From: Candidatus Saccharimonadota bacterium
GTDB lineage: Bacteria > Patescibacteriota > Saccharimonadia > Saccharimonadales > Saccharimonadaceae
Length of the DNA: 42,249 bases
NCBI GenBank assembly: GCA_018060465.1
Contig: JAGOVX010000004.1
Coordinates: 1-42,249 of the forward strand
Direction: 5' to 3'
Part shown: in pieces, positions 16,748-24,140 of the stretch
Numbering within the stretch: the stretch's first letter is position 1
Layout of the letters: each line of letters opens with the position of its first letter
Position numbers and translations under genes: made by a program
The notes under the pieces: generated by a model
Databases searched by the model: none
What the model was told of the DNA's origin: nothing
The model's input: only the letters and a program-made list of their open reading frames with translations

Positions 16748-17725
16748 ATGGAAGTACTGGTCTTGGCTGCTGAAGTGTGCGTACTGGTTGGCTTGTCGGC
16801 TGTCTTTTCTGGGCTGAATGTTGCCCTCATGTCACTCGACATTCGTGACCTAAAACGCAAGGCAAGACTTGGCGACAAGGCGGCAGCTCGGGTGTTGCCA
16901 TATCGAAAAAATTCGCACCTTAGTCTCGCGAGTATTTTATTTGCAAATATTGCAGTAGTTTCAGCTACTTCACTGGTACTGGAGCCTCATTTTCACGGCT
17001 TACTCGCGGGGTTGATCAGCACCATCCTGATTGTTATTTTTGGTGAAGCCTTGCCGCAGGCATACTTTGTGCGTTTTGCCTTAAAATTCTGCGCAACATT
17101 AGCACCATTGTTGCGTGTAACAATAGGACTCACCTATATTATTTCCAAGCCATTGCAACTTTTTCTCGATTACGTAATTTCTGAAAATCCACATCATCTA
17201 CATTCCCGCGATGAATTGGGCCTCTTGATTAGCGAGCACCTGAGCACTCGTAGCGAGCTTGACGAAGATGAAGTAGAGATAATCAAGGCAACCCTACAAT
17301 TGAGCGAAAAACACGTTGGGCTTATTATGCAACCCATTAGCGACGTATACTACCTTACGAACACTGCGATTTTGGATGCTTCAACGGTTGATACGATTAA
17401 GGAAAAAGGCTATAGCCGAGTACCGGTTTTTAATGCTGAACTGACGATTTGCTACGGCGTGCTACTGATGAAAGACATGGTTGACGTTGACTTCGATGAA
17501 TCACCACGTGCCATTACTGAGTTCAAGCTTCATAAAACACGGTTGATTGGCAGCCGAACTGCGCTGGATACTATGCTGAGAAAGTTTTTTACACTCAAAA
17601 CGCATTTGGTCGCAATTGAAAAAGACGATCACATCGTTGGTATTGTAACGGTAGAAGATTTGATAGAAGAAATCATTGGTCATGAAATTGCCGATGAAAC
17701 AGATCATGTACTCGACAGAGAATAG
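16748..17725 (+). CDS. CNNM (DUF21) plus CBS-pair membrane protein
   Basis: 325 aa. The N-terminal ~150 residues have three to four membrane segments and the DUF21/CNNM pattern (FSGLNVALMSLD, then IFGEALPQAYF). A cytoplasmic CBS pair follows (KGYSRVPVFN and HLVAIEKDDHIVGIVTVEDLIEEIIGHEI). The family includes Mg/Co exporters and the CorC/HlyC group; the CBS pair senses nucleotides. The C-terminal transporter-associated CorC domain is missing. A transport role is likely but the ion is unknown. It faces the minus-strand gene with only 3 nt between stop codons. Confidence 0.85.
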   Translation: MEVLVLAAEVCVLVGLSAVFSGLNVALMSLDIRDLKRKARLGDKAAARVLPYRKNSHLSLASILFANIAVVSATSLVLEPHFHGLLAGLISTILIVIFGEALPQAYFVRFALKFCATLAPLLRVTIGLTYIISKPLQLFLDYVISENPHHLHSRDELGLLISEHLSTRSELDEDEVEIIKATLQLSEKHVGLIMQPISDVYYLTNTAILDASTVDTIKEKGYSRVPVFNAELTICYGVLLMKDMVDVDFDESPRAITEFKLHKTRLIGSRTALDTMLRKFFTLKTHLVAIEKDDHIVGIVTVEDLIEEIIGHEIADETDHVLDRE

Positions 17726-17728
17726 CGG

Positions 17729-18829
17729 CTACAGATCTAGGTAAAGTGCGCACCAGACCATGCCTGGGTCACCTTTATAGATAGGCGCATTGTACCAGCT
17801 ACCATCGGCAGCGAGCATTTCGGGCCATGTACCATGTCGTTCAATCATACGGGCAAAGCTCGCTTTTTGATGTTCGTATTCACTGCGTCCATAATGTCGT
17901 AGCACGTATAGATAAAATACCCCATGCCAACTCCATATCGAATGACTTTGATAGTCGGGCATAAATGGCGCAGTCATCCACCAGTGGTAGGTAAACGCAT
18001 CGGCTTGATCGGTATACACCAGAGGGTAGGGCTTGTTTAGACCTTGATCGTGGATATAATCGAGCGTTTTATCCGCCATTTTTTTATCATCTACAATGCC
18101 CATAAAAAATGGAAACAGCGCACATTCGGCGCTAAAGGCATTCGTTTTTCGATCGGCATTAAAGTATTTACCATTCCAATAGTTTTGTAGCAGGTCATCG
18201 CGATACTGACTAGTTGTAAATGGAAAGCCATCGAGCTGCAATTTTTCAGCACAGCGCGCAAGTCGTGCCACAAATGTCACTGCATACGCACTGCGATCGT
18301 ACACCACGGCATCGCGCATTTCAGCAACCTTCATTTGCTTCAATGAACCGTCGGAATTAAGAAAGGTTTTTGCGTAGCGTCGCAACATTTTTTCTAAAAA
18401 CGTTCGCTCACTTTCATTCAAGGGATAATGACTAACCACCAGACAGTGAAGTAGCCATGGCATTGTATCGATTGCTTTTGCAGGTGCGTCAAAACAATTC
18501 CCTGCCGTATCAATGCAAGTTGTTACGGCTCCAGCTTTTCGGTAGTGCCGCAGAGCCCAGCGCAGGGTATGATGAATTTTTTCTTTGTGTCCTTGGTTGA
18601 AAAGTGGTTTGCAGGCTGTTCCAAAATCTCGCATCCAAAAAAAGTTGAAATGGCCAAGACTCGTTCGGTAAAAATCTCCTTGCCATAGCTTATCAACGAT
18701 TTGACGACAAATGGCTGCGGCATCACCATCAAAGCGTTGTACTTTTCCAAAATACCGATTTATTAGTTGGCGCGCTTCGGCATGAAGTGTACCAGCTATG
18801 CTACCCACAACGCGAAAGATTTTTTCCAT
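17729..18829 (-). CDS. (alpha/alpha)6-barrel glycoside-hydrolase-like protein
   Basis: 366 aa, soluble, no signal peptide. NFFWMRDFG resembles the W.RD motif of six-hairpin glycosidases (glucoamylase, trehalase, GH63 and debranching-type). Evenly spaced helical segments, YWNGKYFNADR and the late HSIWSWHGVFYLYVLRHYG and HGTWPEML stretches fit the same fold. The substrate is unknown, perhaps an intracellular glucan or mannosylglycerate-type sugar. A -10 TATACT lies 8 nt before the start and diverges from dnaJ. It interrupts the heat-shock block without a CIRCE of its own, although the dnaJ CIRCE is only about 40 bp upstream. Confidence 0.65.
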   Translation of the reverse strand: MEKIFRVVGSIAGTLHAEARQLINRYFGKVQRFDGDAAAICRQIVDKLWQGDFYRTSLGHFNFFWMRDFGTACKPLFNQGHKEKIHHTLRWALRHYRKAGAVTTCIDTAGNCFDAPAKAIDTMPWLLHCLVVSHYPLNESERTFLEKMLRRYAKTFLNSDGSLKQMKVAEMRDAVVYDRSAYAVTFVARLARCAEKLQLDGFPFTTSQYRDDLLQNYWNGKYFNADRKTNAFSAECALFPFFMGIVDDKKMADKTLDYIHDQGLNKPYPLVYTDQADAFTYHWWMTAPFMPDYQSHSIWSWHGVFYLYVLRHYGRSEYEHQKASFARMIERHGTWPEMLAADGSWYNAPIYKGDPGMVWCALYLDL

Positions 18830-18837
18830 CTGCGCTT

Positions 18838-18843
18838 AGTATA
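18838..18843 (-). promoter_or_regulatory. -10 box TATACT of the minus-strand enzyme
   Basis: TATACT (then AA) on the minus strand, 8 nt before its ATG at 18829. Leaderless geometry, divergent from the dnaJ promoter. Confidence 0.55.
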
Positions 18844-18871
18844 GCGCGTTACGACAGACTCGCCAACTGCC

Positions 18872-18898
18872 TTAGCACTCTTGCATTTGGAGTGCTAA
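18872..18898 (+). promoter_or_regulatory. CIRCE operator of dnaJ (perfect)
   Basis: TTAGCACTC, 9-nt spacer, GAGTGCTAA, full consensus. It covers the likely -35 (TTGCAT) of dnaJ. Confidence 0.97.
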
Positions 18899-18909
18899 TT
18901 TTTTATACT
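18881..18909 (+). promoter_or_regulatory. dnaJ promoter
   Basis: TTGCAT (18881-18886) in the CIRCE spacer, 17-bp spacing, TATACT (18904-18909). The -10 ends 10 nt before the ATG. Confidence 0.6.
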
Positions 18910-18919
18910 AGTAACAGAT

Positions 18920-20014
18920 ATGACAAAACGAGATTACTATGAAGTTTTAGGCGTTGAAAAAGGCGCCAGCGATGATGAAATAAAAAAGGCATTTCGGAAG
19001 TTGGCGGTAAAACATCATCCAGACAAGGACGGTGGGGATGAAACCAAGTTCAAGGAAATTAATGAAGCCTATGAAGTACTAAAAGACAAGCAAAAGAAGC
19101 AGCGCTATGATCAGTTTGGTCATGCCGGCGTAGGAGGTGCTTCGGGCGGTGGGTATGGCGGAGGAAACCCATTTGAAGGCTTTAATGGACAGAATGTTCA
19201 CTTTGATTTTGGCGACGGAGGACTAGGTGATATCTTTGGGCAATTCTTTGGTGGCGGTCAGTCGGCACAAGGCCCACGGCGAGGTAGGGATGTTGAAACA
19301 CAAATTACCCTTAGTTTTGAAGATGCAGTATTTGGTATCGAGCGTGATGTCGAACTGAGTATGGAAGATGAATGCAGCCACTGCAAGGGCAGTACCGTTG
19401 AACCAGGCCATAGCCTAAAGACCTGTCAAACCTGCAAAGGTGCTGGCCAACAAATGCGAATTATGAATACGATGTTTGGGGCTATCCAACAAGCGGTCAC
19501 CTGCGAGACGTGTCATGGTCGCGGTAAAATACCTGAAAAAGTTTGTAGCATATGTCAGGGCAAAGGTACTGAGCGCCGCAAGCAAACAATCACTATGAAA
19601 ATACCTGCCGGTATCGACGATGGTGCAACAATTCGGCTGAAAGAACGCGGCGAGGCGATGGCTCAAGGTCCAAAGGGCGATTTATACGTACATATCCGCG
19701 TAAAAGCACACAAAAAATTCACCCGTGAGGGCGACTTGGTACTGAGTGACGAGCATATTAGCATGGTGGACGCAGCGCTCGGTTGCGAAATCGATGTTCA
19801 AACAGTCGACGGCGTTATGACTATGAAAGTGCCAGCAGGGACGCAAAGCGGCACCGATTTTAAACTTTCTGGCCACGGCGTGCCTCATCTACGCAGTGAC
19901 CGCCGCGGTGCACATATTGTGAGTGTTGTTGTGGACACACCGACGAAATTATCGCGTAAGCAAAAAGAGTTGCTAGCAAATTTTAAAAATAGTAAAACCA
20001 TTTTCGGTTTGTAA
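18920..20014 (+). CDS. dnaJ: Chaperone DnaJ (Hsp40)
   Basis: 364 aa, type I. The J domain has HPD at 33-35. A Gly/Phe-rich region follows (about 72-120), then four CXXCXGXG-type zinc repeats ([31 protein letters not shown]) and the two substrate-binding beta domains. It delivers clients to DnaK and stimulates its ATPase. The first zinc repeat is slightly degenerate (GST instead of GXG) but both cysteines remain. The gene has its own CIRCE and is separate from hrcA-grpE and dnaK. The stop overlaps the next start (TAATG), which ties the ATP-grasp genes to heat-shock transcription. Confidence 0.97.
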   Translation: MTKRDYYEVLGVEKGASDDEIKKAFRKLAVKHHPDKDGGDETKFKEINEAYEVLKDKQKKQRYDQFGHAGVGGASGGGYGGGNPFEGFNGQNVHFDFGDGGLGDIFGQFFGGGQSAQGPRRGRDVETQITLSFEDAVFGIERDVELSMEDECSHCKGSTVEPGHSLKTCQTCKGAGQQMRIMNTMFGAIQQAVTCETCHGRGKIPEKVCSICQGKGTERRKQTITMKIPAGIDDGATIRLKERGEAMAQGPKGDLYVHIRVKAHKKFTREGDLVLSDEHISMVDAALGCEIDVQTVDGVMTMKVPAGTQSGTDFKLSGHGVPHLRSDRRGAHIVSVVVDTPTKLSRKQKELLANFKNSKTIFGL

Positions 20015-20820
20015 TGCGCCCTCTCGTGTTAGTTACGGCATTACCGACTTCGCAAGGAGTGATTGAGCTTGTGTCGGAAGCAGCGCGGCTTGATATTACC
20101 ATGGAGGTGTATCATCCGCGACAACTTGCTGGCTGTATTGATATGAAAAGCATACCAATCGTCCGGGTTGGACCCGAAACATATGATAGTGTCTATGCCG
20201 CGCTCGCAACAACTACGGGTAATGTGCATGAGACGATATTTAACATATGTCGTGCATTTGATAAGATCGCTTCAACTTCCATAATAACGTCCAATCATAT
20301 ATCTATGCCCGATACGCACATTGTGGAATCACTTGAAGAATTTGAACGCATATGCGATGAGCATGATTTTCCGCTTGTGGTAAAGGAACCTCGATCAAAT
20401 CAAGGTGTCGGCGTGCGGTGCATTTCATCTAGGGATGAATGTGGTGGTATTGAGTTTCCCTGCATAGTGCAGGAATACATCGAATGCGGTGGATCAGATA
20501 CTCGAGTTTTCGTAGTCGGTGATCGAGTTGTTGGGGCAATACGTCGGAGCAGTACGACGTCGGATTTTCGATCGAATCTTGGGCTAGGTGGACATGCGAC
20601 TCGTGTTGATCCGAGCGATAACATAGCAGAGCTTGCAGTACGTACAACACAATTACACGGTCTACATTTTGCGGGCGTTGACATAATATCCACAGAATCA
20701 CGAGACTATGTTTTGGAAATCAATTCGTCACCAGGTTTCAAGATTGACAAGATAGCTGGCGGGGGCATAGTCAGTGAATTGCTAAGGTATTTTCAAGGGA
20801 TAAACAATTCGTTATACTAA
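20014..20820 (+). CDS. RimK/LysX-type ATP-grasp ligase
   Basis: 268 aa. ATP-grasp elements in order: FPLVVKEPRSNQGVGVRCI (ATP-binding Lys and Gly-rich loop), FPCIVQEYIE, DTRVFVVGDRVVGAIRR, the NLGLGGHA loop, and the Mg-binding YVLEINSSPGFK. This is the RimK/LysX/MptN branch, which joins an amino acid (often Glu) to a carboxylate such as a protein tail, a LysW carrier or a cofactor. The pre-ATP-grasp domain is short. It starts inside the dnaJ stop codon (TAATG) and is the first of three ATP-grasp genes in a row. The substrate is unknown; no LysW or peptide carrier is nearby. Confidence 0.85.
   Translation: MRPLVLVTALPTSQGVIELVSEAARLDITMEVYHPRQLAGCIDMKSIPIVRVGPETYDSVYAALATTTGNVHETIFNICRAFDKIASTSIITSNHISMPDTHIVESLEEFERICDEHDFPLVVKEPRSNQGVGVRCISSRDECGGIEFPCIVQEYIECGGSDTRVFVVGDRVVGAIRRSSTTSDFRSNLGLGGHATRVDPSDNIAELAVRTTQLHGLHFAGVDIISTESRDYVLEINSSPGFKIDKIAGGGIVSELLRYFQGINNSLY
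20813..20818 (+). promoter_or_regulatory. -10 box TATACT within the 3' end of the RimK-like gene
   Basis: TATACT followed by AA, made from the last codons (Leu-Tyr and stop) of the upstream gene. It lies 26 nt before the ATG at 20845, so this gene would have a leader of ~20 nt. Read-through from dnaJ is equally possible. Confidence 0.35.
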
Positions 20821-20844
20821 GCAGGCAACTGAGATTCTATAACT

Positions 20845-21843
20845 ATGATAAGTATATATGACGTAGACGATGTGTTCCTTGGCGGTAACATGCGTATGAT
20901 GGCTCAGATTATGAAGCAGCGAGGCTGGAGGGTTGAAGTACCCTATCCGGGCTCGTATAATATGCTAATAACACGAGAAGATGGTTCGACGATATCGTCT
21001 TTTGGCGCATGTCCGCCTACAACGAGCTATGCAGCAGGCTATATTACAGACGATAAATATGCAACGTATCGATACCTGCAGTCAATAGGGGTGAACCAAC
21101 TTGAAACTATTCGTATTCACGAGTTGACCGATGATGCACGTGAATTTGCCGCTCGACACAACAAATTTGTAGTAAAGCCTGTCGACGGGAGTCATGGACA
21201 GGGCGTTTATGTGAATGTAACTACAAACAATATTGAGGAAGTAATAAAAAAGAGCGCTACGTTTAGTTCGAGTGGGACAGTATTGCTACAAGAGCAGTTT
21301 CAGCATGTTCCTTCAAAAGATATTCGCGTTACTGTACTCAACGGTAGTGTGATTGGTGCCCTTGAGCGCATTCCTGCCAGCGTGACTGGTGATGGAGAGC
21401 ACACAGTTACAGAGCTTATTAAAATAGAAAATGCAACAATCAGGGGCGTACCGTATGTCGATAAACTTGCGCGCATAGATACCGATAGTGCATGCCAATA
21501 CCTTGGCGAAAAAATGAATCAGGTTCCGAAAAAAATGGAACATTTTCAAGTGGTGGGCATAGGCAACTACGGTGCCGGTGGCGCACTCAAAGACGTAACA
21601 GATACTATGCCAGCATGGATGTACGAACAGGCGCTTGCTGTGTCGAAACAGCTCGGCATCGTATCAGCAGGGATTGACTATATGGTTGCGCCAACGACAG
21701 ATAAATACACGCATGACAATATTTCAGACGTGGCACTAATCGAAATTAATAAAAACCCTGCGCTCTTTATGCATGATATAGTTGACGGCTCTGATCGAGT
21801 TATCAGAAAGTATATAGACTATCTAGAGACACTGGATGCGTAG
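20845..21843 (+). CDS. Cyanophycin-synthetase/glutathione-synthetase-type ATP-grasp ligase
   Basis: 332 aa. NKFVVKPVDGSHGQGVYV (ATP-binding Lys and loop), VLLQEQFQ, DIRVTVLNGSVIGALERIPASVTGDGEHTVTELI and VALIEINKNPAL are present. The R-IPA.V.GDGEHTV..LI block is typical of the ATP-grasp half of cyanophycin synthetase and of GshF/GshAB. There is no Mur-ligase-like C-terminal half, so it is not a full cyanophycin synthetase. The reaction should be amide or peptide bond formation with ATP to ADP. The N-terminal 110 residues are a pre-grasp domain. Neighbouring ligases suggest a shared small product. Confidence 0.82.
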   Translation: MISIYDVDDVFLGGNMRMMAQIMKQRGWRVEVPYPGSYNMLITREDGSTISSFGACPPTTSYAAGYITDDKYATYRYLQSIGVNQLETIRIHELTDDAREFAARHNKFVVKPVDGSHGQGVYVNVTTNNIEEVIKKSATFSSSGTVLLQEQFQHVPSKDIRVTVLNGSVIGALERIPASVTGDGEHTVTELIKIENATIRGVPYVDKLARIDTDSACQYLGEKMNQVPKKMEHFQVVGIGNYGAGGALKDVTDTMPAWMYEQALAVSKQLGIVSAGIDYMVAPTTDKYTHDNISDVALIEINKNPALFMHDIVDGSDRVIRKYIDYLETLDA

Positions 21844-21851
21844 CATTAGTA

Positions 21852-21880
21852 TTGCTTTTTCTTAATATTCATGTTAAAAT
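21852..21880 (+). promoter_or_regulatory. Promoter upstream of the third ATP-grasp gene
   Basis: TTGCTT (21852-21857), 17-bp spacer, TAAAAT (21875-21880), in a locally AT-rich intergenic stretch. Transcription near 21888 would begin at a tiny ORF. Confidence 0.45.
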
Positions 21881-21887
21881 TATATAA

Positions 21888-21920
21888 ATGTTCACAATAG
21901 TAAAAACTATATGGTCGTAA
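21888..21920 (+). CDS. Possible 10-aa leader peptide
   Basis: ATG seven nt after the -10 box, then MFTIVKTIWS and a TAA stop, 31 nt before the third ATP-grasp gene. A leaderless ORF of this size could act as an attenuator or may be chance. There is one Trp codon and no residue run. Confidence 0.25.
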   Translation: MFTIVKTIWS

Positions 21921-21951
21921 CGGAAAGACTATAGAAAGGAAATAGTATCAC

Positions 21952-23277
21952 ATGAGTTCATACCATGAGGCGACTAGTAGAGACGTGGTTCTATTTGTTA
22001 ACGGTGTTCGTCAAGGTACATATGAAGCCCTGGATAAATACAACCAAAGATACGGTAAAAAGCTGAGTATCGTGGTTTTTATCGACAAAAAGCGTCAGAA
22101 GAAAATTCGCGAGTTAAATAAACAGTCCGCCTCAAAGAAGGTGGTTGTAGAAGCTATACCTTTCGATTCGCCGCTTGCTATTCGGATGGCTTTAAAGAAG
22201 TACGGTGACCGGCTATTAGCAATTACATGCCAGTATGAAAACGCAATACCGTATTTTGAGAAAATCGTACCCCACGTTCCTTATCTAGATACGCCTACAC
22301 AGAGCTCACTGGATTGGTCCACTGATAAGATAATGATGAGAAAGATGCTTCAATCATACGATAAAACTCTTACTCCAAAATTTACAGTTGTTAAAGACAT
22401 GTCCGAGGATGCAATTTCCAAGATTGAAAAAAAAGTCGGTTATCCGTTGGTTATCAAACCATCTGGATTGGCGCAGAGCTTGCTTGTATCTGTTGCGTAT
22501 GATAAGAATGACTTAGTGCAAAATCTAACGAAGACGTTAAAGGCTATCGAAAAAACGTATAAGAGCAGAATGGGCAGGGGTAGCCCAAGAATTTTGGTAG
22601 AGCAATTAATGGACGGCGGGATGTATTCGATTGACGTTTACGTTAACGGACGAGGAAATACCTATACGACTCCTCCGGTACATGTAAAGACTGGACGAGC
22701 GGTTGGTTTTGATGACTTTTTTGGATATCAGCGATTGACGCCCACAAGACTACTGAAGACTCATATAGATGATGCTAATCAGGCAGCTATAAAAGCGGTA
22801 AAAGCACTTGGCTTGCGTTCGACAACTGCTCATGTTGAACTAATTCGTACTAATGATCGATCGTGGAAAATTATCGAATTAGCACCAAGGATGGGGGGCT
22901 ATCGACACCCAATGTATATGCATAGCTTTGGCATAAATCATATTCTAAACGACATTTTGATCCGTGTACCTCAAAAGCCTATTATCCACAAAAAGGCTAG
23001 AGGGTACACGGCTGTGTTTAATATTTATGCAAAAAAAGAAGGTAAACTTTCAAGTATTACAGGCATTCCAAAAGTGAAAAAACTAAATTCATTTAAAAGT
23101 ATAACAATTGATAAGCTACCAAGTGATGACCTAAAATTTGCGAAGAACGGCGGCACTCCCGTTATTGTTCTTACACTTTTTAACACAATTCGGTCAGACC
23201 TAATGGCGGATATCCGACGCATGGAAGCTGGCCTTGTTATAAATGTTACCAGCCCGGTTAGGGGCAAAAAGCAGTAG
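21952..23277 (+). CDS. BacD/carnosine-synthase-type ATP-grasp carboxylate-amine ligase
   Basis: 441 aa. A non-catalytic N-terminal Rossmann-like region (about 1-110) precedes the ATP-grasp core: YPLVIKPSGLAQSLLVSV, RILVEQLMDGGMYSIDVYVN and WKIIELAPRMGGYRHPMYMHSFG. The ELAPRMGG motif is typical of L-amino acid ligases such as BacD and of carnosine-synthase-type enzymes, which join free amino acids through acyl phosphates. A basic ~100-residue C-terminal lid follows, as in carbamoyl-phosphate-like family members. AAAGGA lies 11 nt before the ATG. It is transcribed from its own promoter, with a 108-nt AT-rich gap to the second ligase. Confidence 0.82.
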   Translation: MSSYHEATSRDVVLFVNGVRQGTYEALDKYNQRYGKKLSIVVFIDKKRQKKIRELNKQSASKKVVVEAIPFDSPLAIRMALKKYGDRLLAITCQYENAIPYFEKIVPHVPYLDTPTQSSLDWSTDKIMMRKMLQSYDKTLTPKFTVVKDMSEDAISKIEKKVGYPLVIKPSGLAQSLLVSVAYDKNDLVQNLTKTLKAIEKTYKSRMGRGSPRILVEQLMDGGMYSIDVYVNGRGNTYTTPPVHVKTGRAVGFDDFFGYQRLTPTRLLKTHIDDANQAAIKAVKALGLRSTTAHVELIRTNDRSWKIIELAPRMGGYRHPMYMHSFGINHILNDILIRVPQKPIIHKKARGYTAVFNIYAKKEGKLSSITGIPKVKKLNSFKSITIDKLPSDDLKFAKNGGTPVIVLTLFNTIRSDLMADIRRMEAGLVINVTSPVRGKKQ

Positions 23278-23290
23278 CTCAAGGGTTTGC

Positions 23291-23296
23291 TATACT
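23291..23296 (+). promoter_or_regulatory. -10 box TATACT before a GTG start
   Basis: TATACT followed by AG, with a TGC extension, ending 6 nt before the GTG at 23303. Confidence 0.6.
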
Positions 23297-23302
23297 AGTA
23301 AA

Positions 23303-23791
23303 GTGAATGTTGCCATTGTGTTCGTCATACTACTATGCTTGCTGTTTGGGTTTGCATTTCTAACAAGGCGGCGCTTTGGTGTGCTGGGGTTGGCATTAGC
23401 GGCTGGCGCTATGCTGAGTGATTTGTGGGCAGAAAAACTGACACCAGTGATCGCCCATACTGGCGTGGTGGTAGAGCGTCCGCCGTTAGCCACCGTGGTA
23501 GCAGCAACGCTTGTCTTGCTGCCAGCAATTATTCTGTTTATTAGTGGTCCGATGTACCGAGAATTACCGGCTCGGCTGATAGGCGCATTTTTATTCGCTA
23601 TTCTGGCGGTGGCACTGCTTGTAAAGCCATTAGGTGGCGCAATGATTCTTGCGGGCGACAGTAAACGGGTGTATGAATTCTTTGTGGAAAACCAGGTGTA
23701 TATTGTAACTATTGGATTGATAGCCGCGATTGTGGACATATTGTTTACCAAGATGCCGCGTTATGGCAATGTAAAACACCCGAAGCATTGA
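23303..23791 (+). CDS. Four-segment membrane protein of unknown function
   Basis: 162 aa with about four hydrophobic segments (1-20, 26-45, 65-85, 95-120 or so) and a fifth weaker one near 130-150. A CvpA-like appearance is possible but no motif confirms it. I prefer the GTG at 23303: it stands 6 nt after TATACT, and the upstream in-frame ATG at 23243 would add 20 residues inside the end of the previous gene. Its stop codon overlaps the -35 of tRNA-Lys. Confidence 0.65.
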   Translation: MNVAIVFVILLCLLFGFAFLTRRRFGVLGLALAAGAMLSDLWAEKLTPVIAHTGVVVERPPLATVVAATLVLLPAIILFISGPMYRELPARLIGAFLFAILAVALLVKPLGGAMILAGDSKRVYEFFVENQVYIVTIGLIAAIVDILFTKMPRYGNVKHPKH

Positions 23792-23816
23792 CATAATACC
23801 CCTGATACGGTACATT
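23788..23816 (+). promoter_or_regulatory. Promoter of tRNA-Lys
   Basis: Perfect TTGACA (23788-23793), 17-bp spacer, TACATT (23811-23816). It overlaps the previous stop codon. Transcription should start near 23823, about 15 nt before the mature tRNA. Confidence 0.65.
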
Positions 23817-23837
23817 TTATAGAGGTAAACCCCTTGC

Positions 23838-23914
23838 GGGTCCGTAGCTCAGCTGGTTAGAGCACCTGCCTTTTAAGCAGGGTGTCATGGGTTCAAGCCC
23901 CATCGGACCCTCCA
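23838..23914 (+). tRNA. tRNA-Lys (TTT)
   Basis: Complete cloverleaf: acceptor GGGTCCG/CGGACCC (7 perfect pairs), D-arm GCTC...GAGC, anticodon stem CCTGC/GCAGG with loop CTTTTAA (anticodon TTT), T-arm ATGGG-TTCAAGC-CCCAT and encoded CCA. The discriminator base is T (23911), whereas lysine tRNAs usually have A or G there. The 3' end from 23894 to 23914 is repeated downstream. Confidence 0.93.
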
Positions 23915-23915
23915 A

Positions 23916-23948
23916 GAAAAATCACTCACTACGGTGAGTGTTTTTTTT
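23916..23948 (+). terminator. Terminator of tRNA-Lys
   Basis: CACTCAC-TACG-GTGAGTG (23923-23940) followed by eight T, directly after the tRNA. Confidence 0.85.
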
Positions 23949-23973
23949 GGCATTGTGTTCGTCAGGATTGGTT

Positions 23974-23995
23974 CCATGACACCCGGGTGTCATGG
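23974..23995. repeat. 22-bp perfect palindrome derived from tRNA-Lys sequence
   Basis: Arms CCATGACACCC and GGGTGTCATGG meet with no loop. The right arm, extended to 23996, equals tRNA-Lys positions 23880-23891 (variable region and start of the T-arm). Confidence 0.8.
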
Positions 23996-24101
23996 GTGAG
24001 AACTGCCAGTGGCAGTTCGCAAGACGATGTCACGGACAATCTTGATTGTCCGACTGACTCGTGGGGTCGCGGAACGTGACCAAGCCCCATCGGACCCTCC
24101 A
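23985..24101 (+). repeat. Interrupted copy of the tRNA-Lys 3' half, attachment-site-like
   Basis: GGGTGTCATGGG (23985-23996) and a 21-nt block at 24081-24101 ending in CCA both repeat the tRNA-Lys 3' half exactly (23880-23891 and 23894-23914). In the tRNA these two blocks are two bases apart; here 84 nt intervene. The insert is itself folded: GAACTGCC-AGT-GGCAGTTC and GGACAATC-TT-GATTGTCC hairpins. Repeats of tRNA 3' ends are normally left by integrase-type elements, but no integrase is near. Confidence 0.7.
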
Positions 24102-24140
24102 TAGAAACATACCGTCATCTAGGTGACGGTATGTTTCTAT
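24101..24140. terminator. Strong bidirectional terminator
   Basis: A 17-bp perfect stem (24101-24117 with 24124-24140) around a 6-nt loop TCTAGG. It lies just after the minus-strand oxidase stop codon and after the tRNA-Lys repeat. The T-runs are short, so efficiency rests on the long stem. Confidence 0.7.

Noticed and set aside
23882-24079. 65-aa plus-strand ORF across the end of tRNA-Lys
   Set aside because: It runs through the tRNA 3' end, its terminator and the repeat structure, and has no promoter or ribosome-binding site.
23985-24101. Group I intron or tmRNA
   Set aside because: The insert is only 84 nt and sits in the T-loop, not the anticodon loop; no tmRNA tag frame or conserved core is seen.
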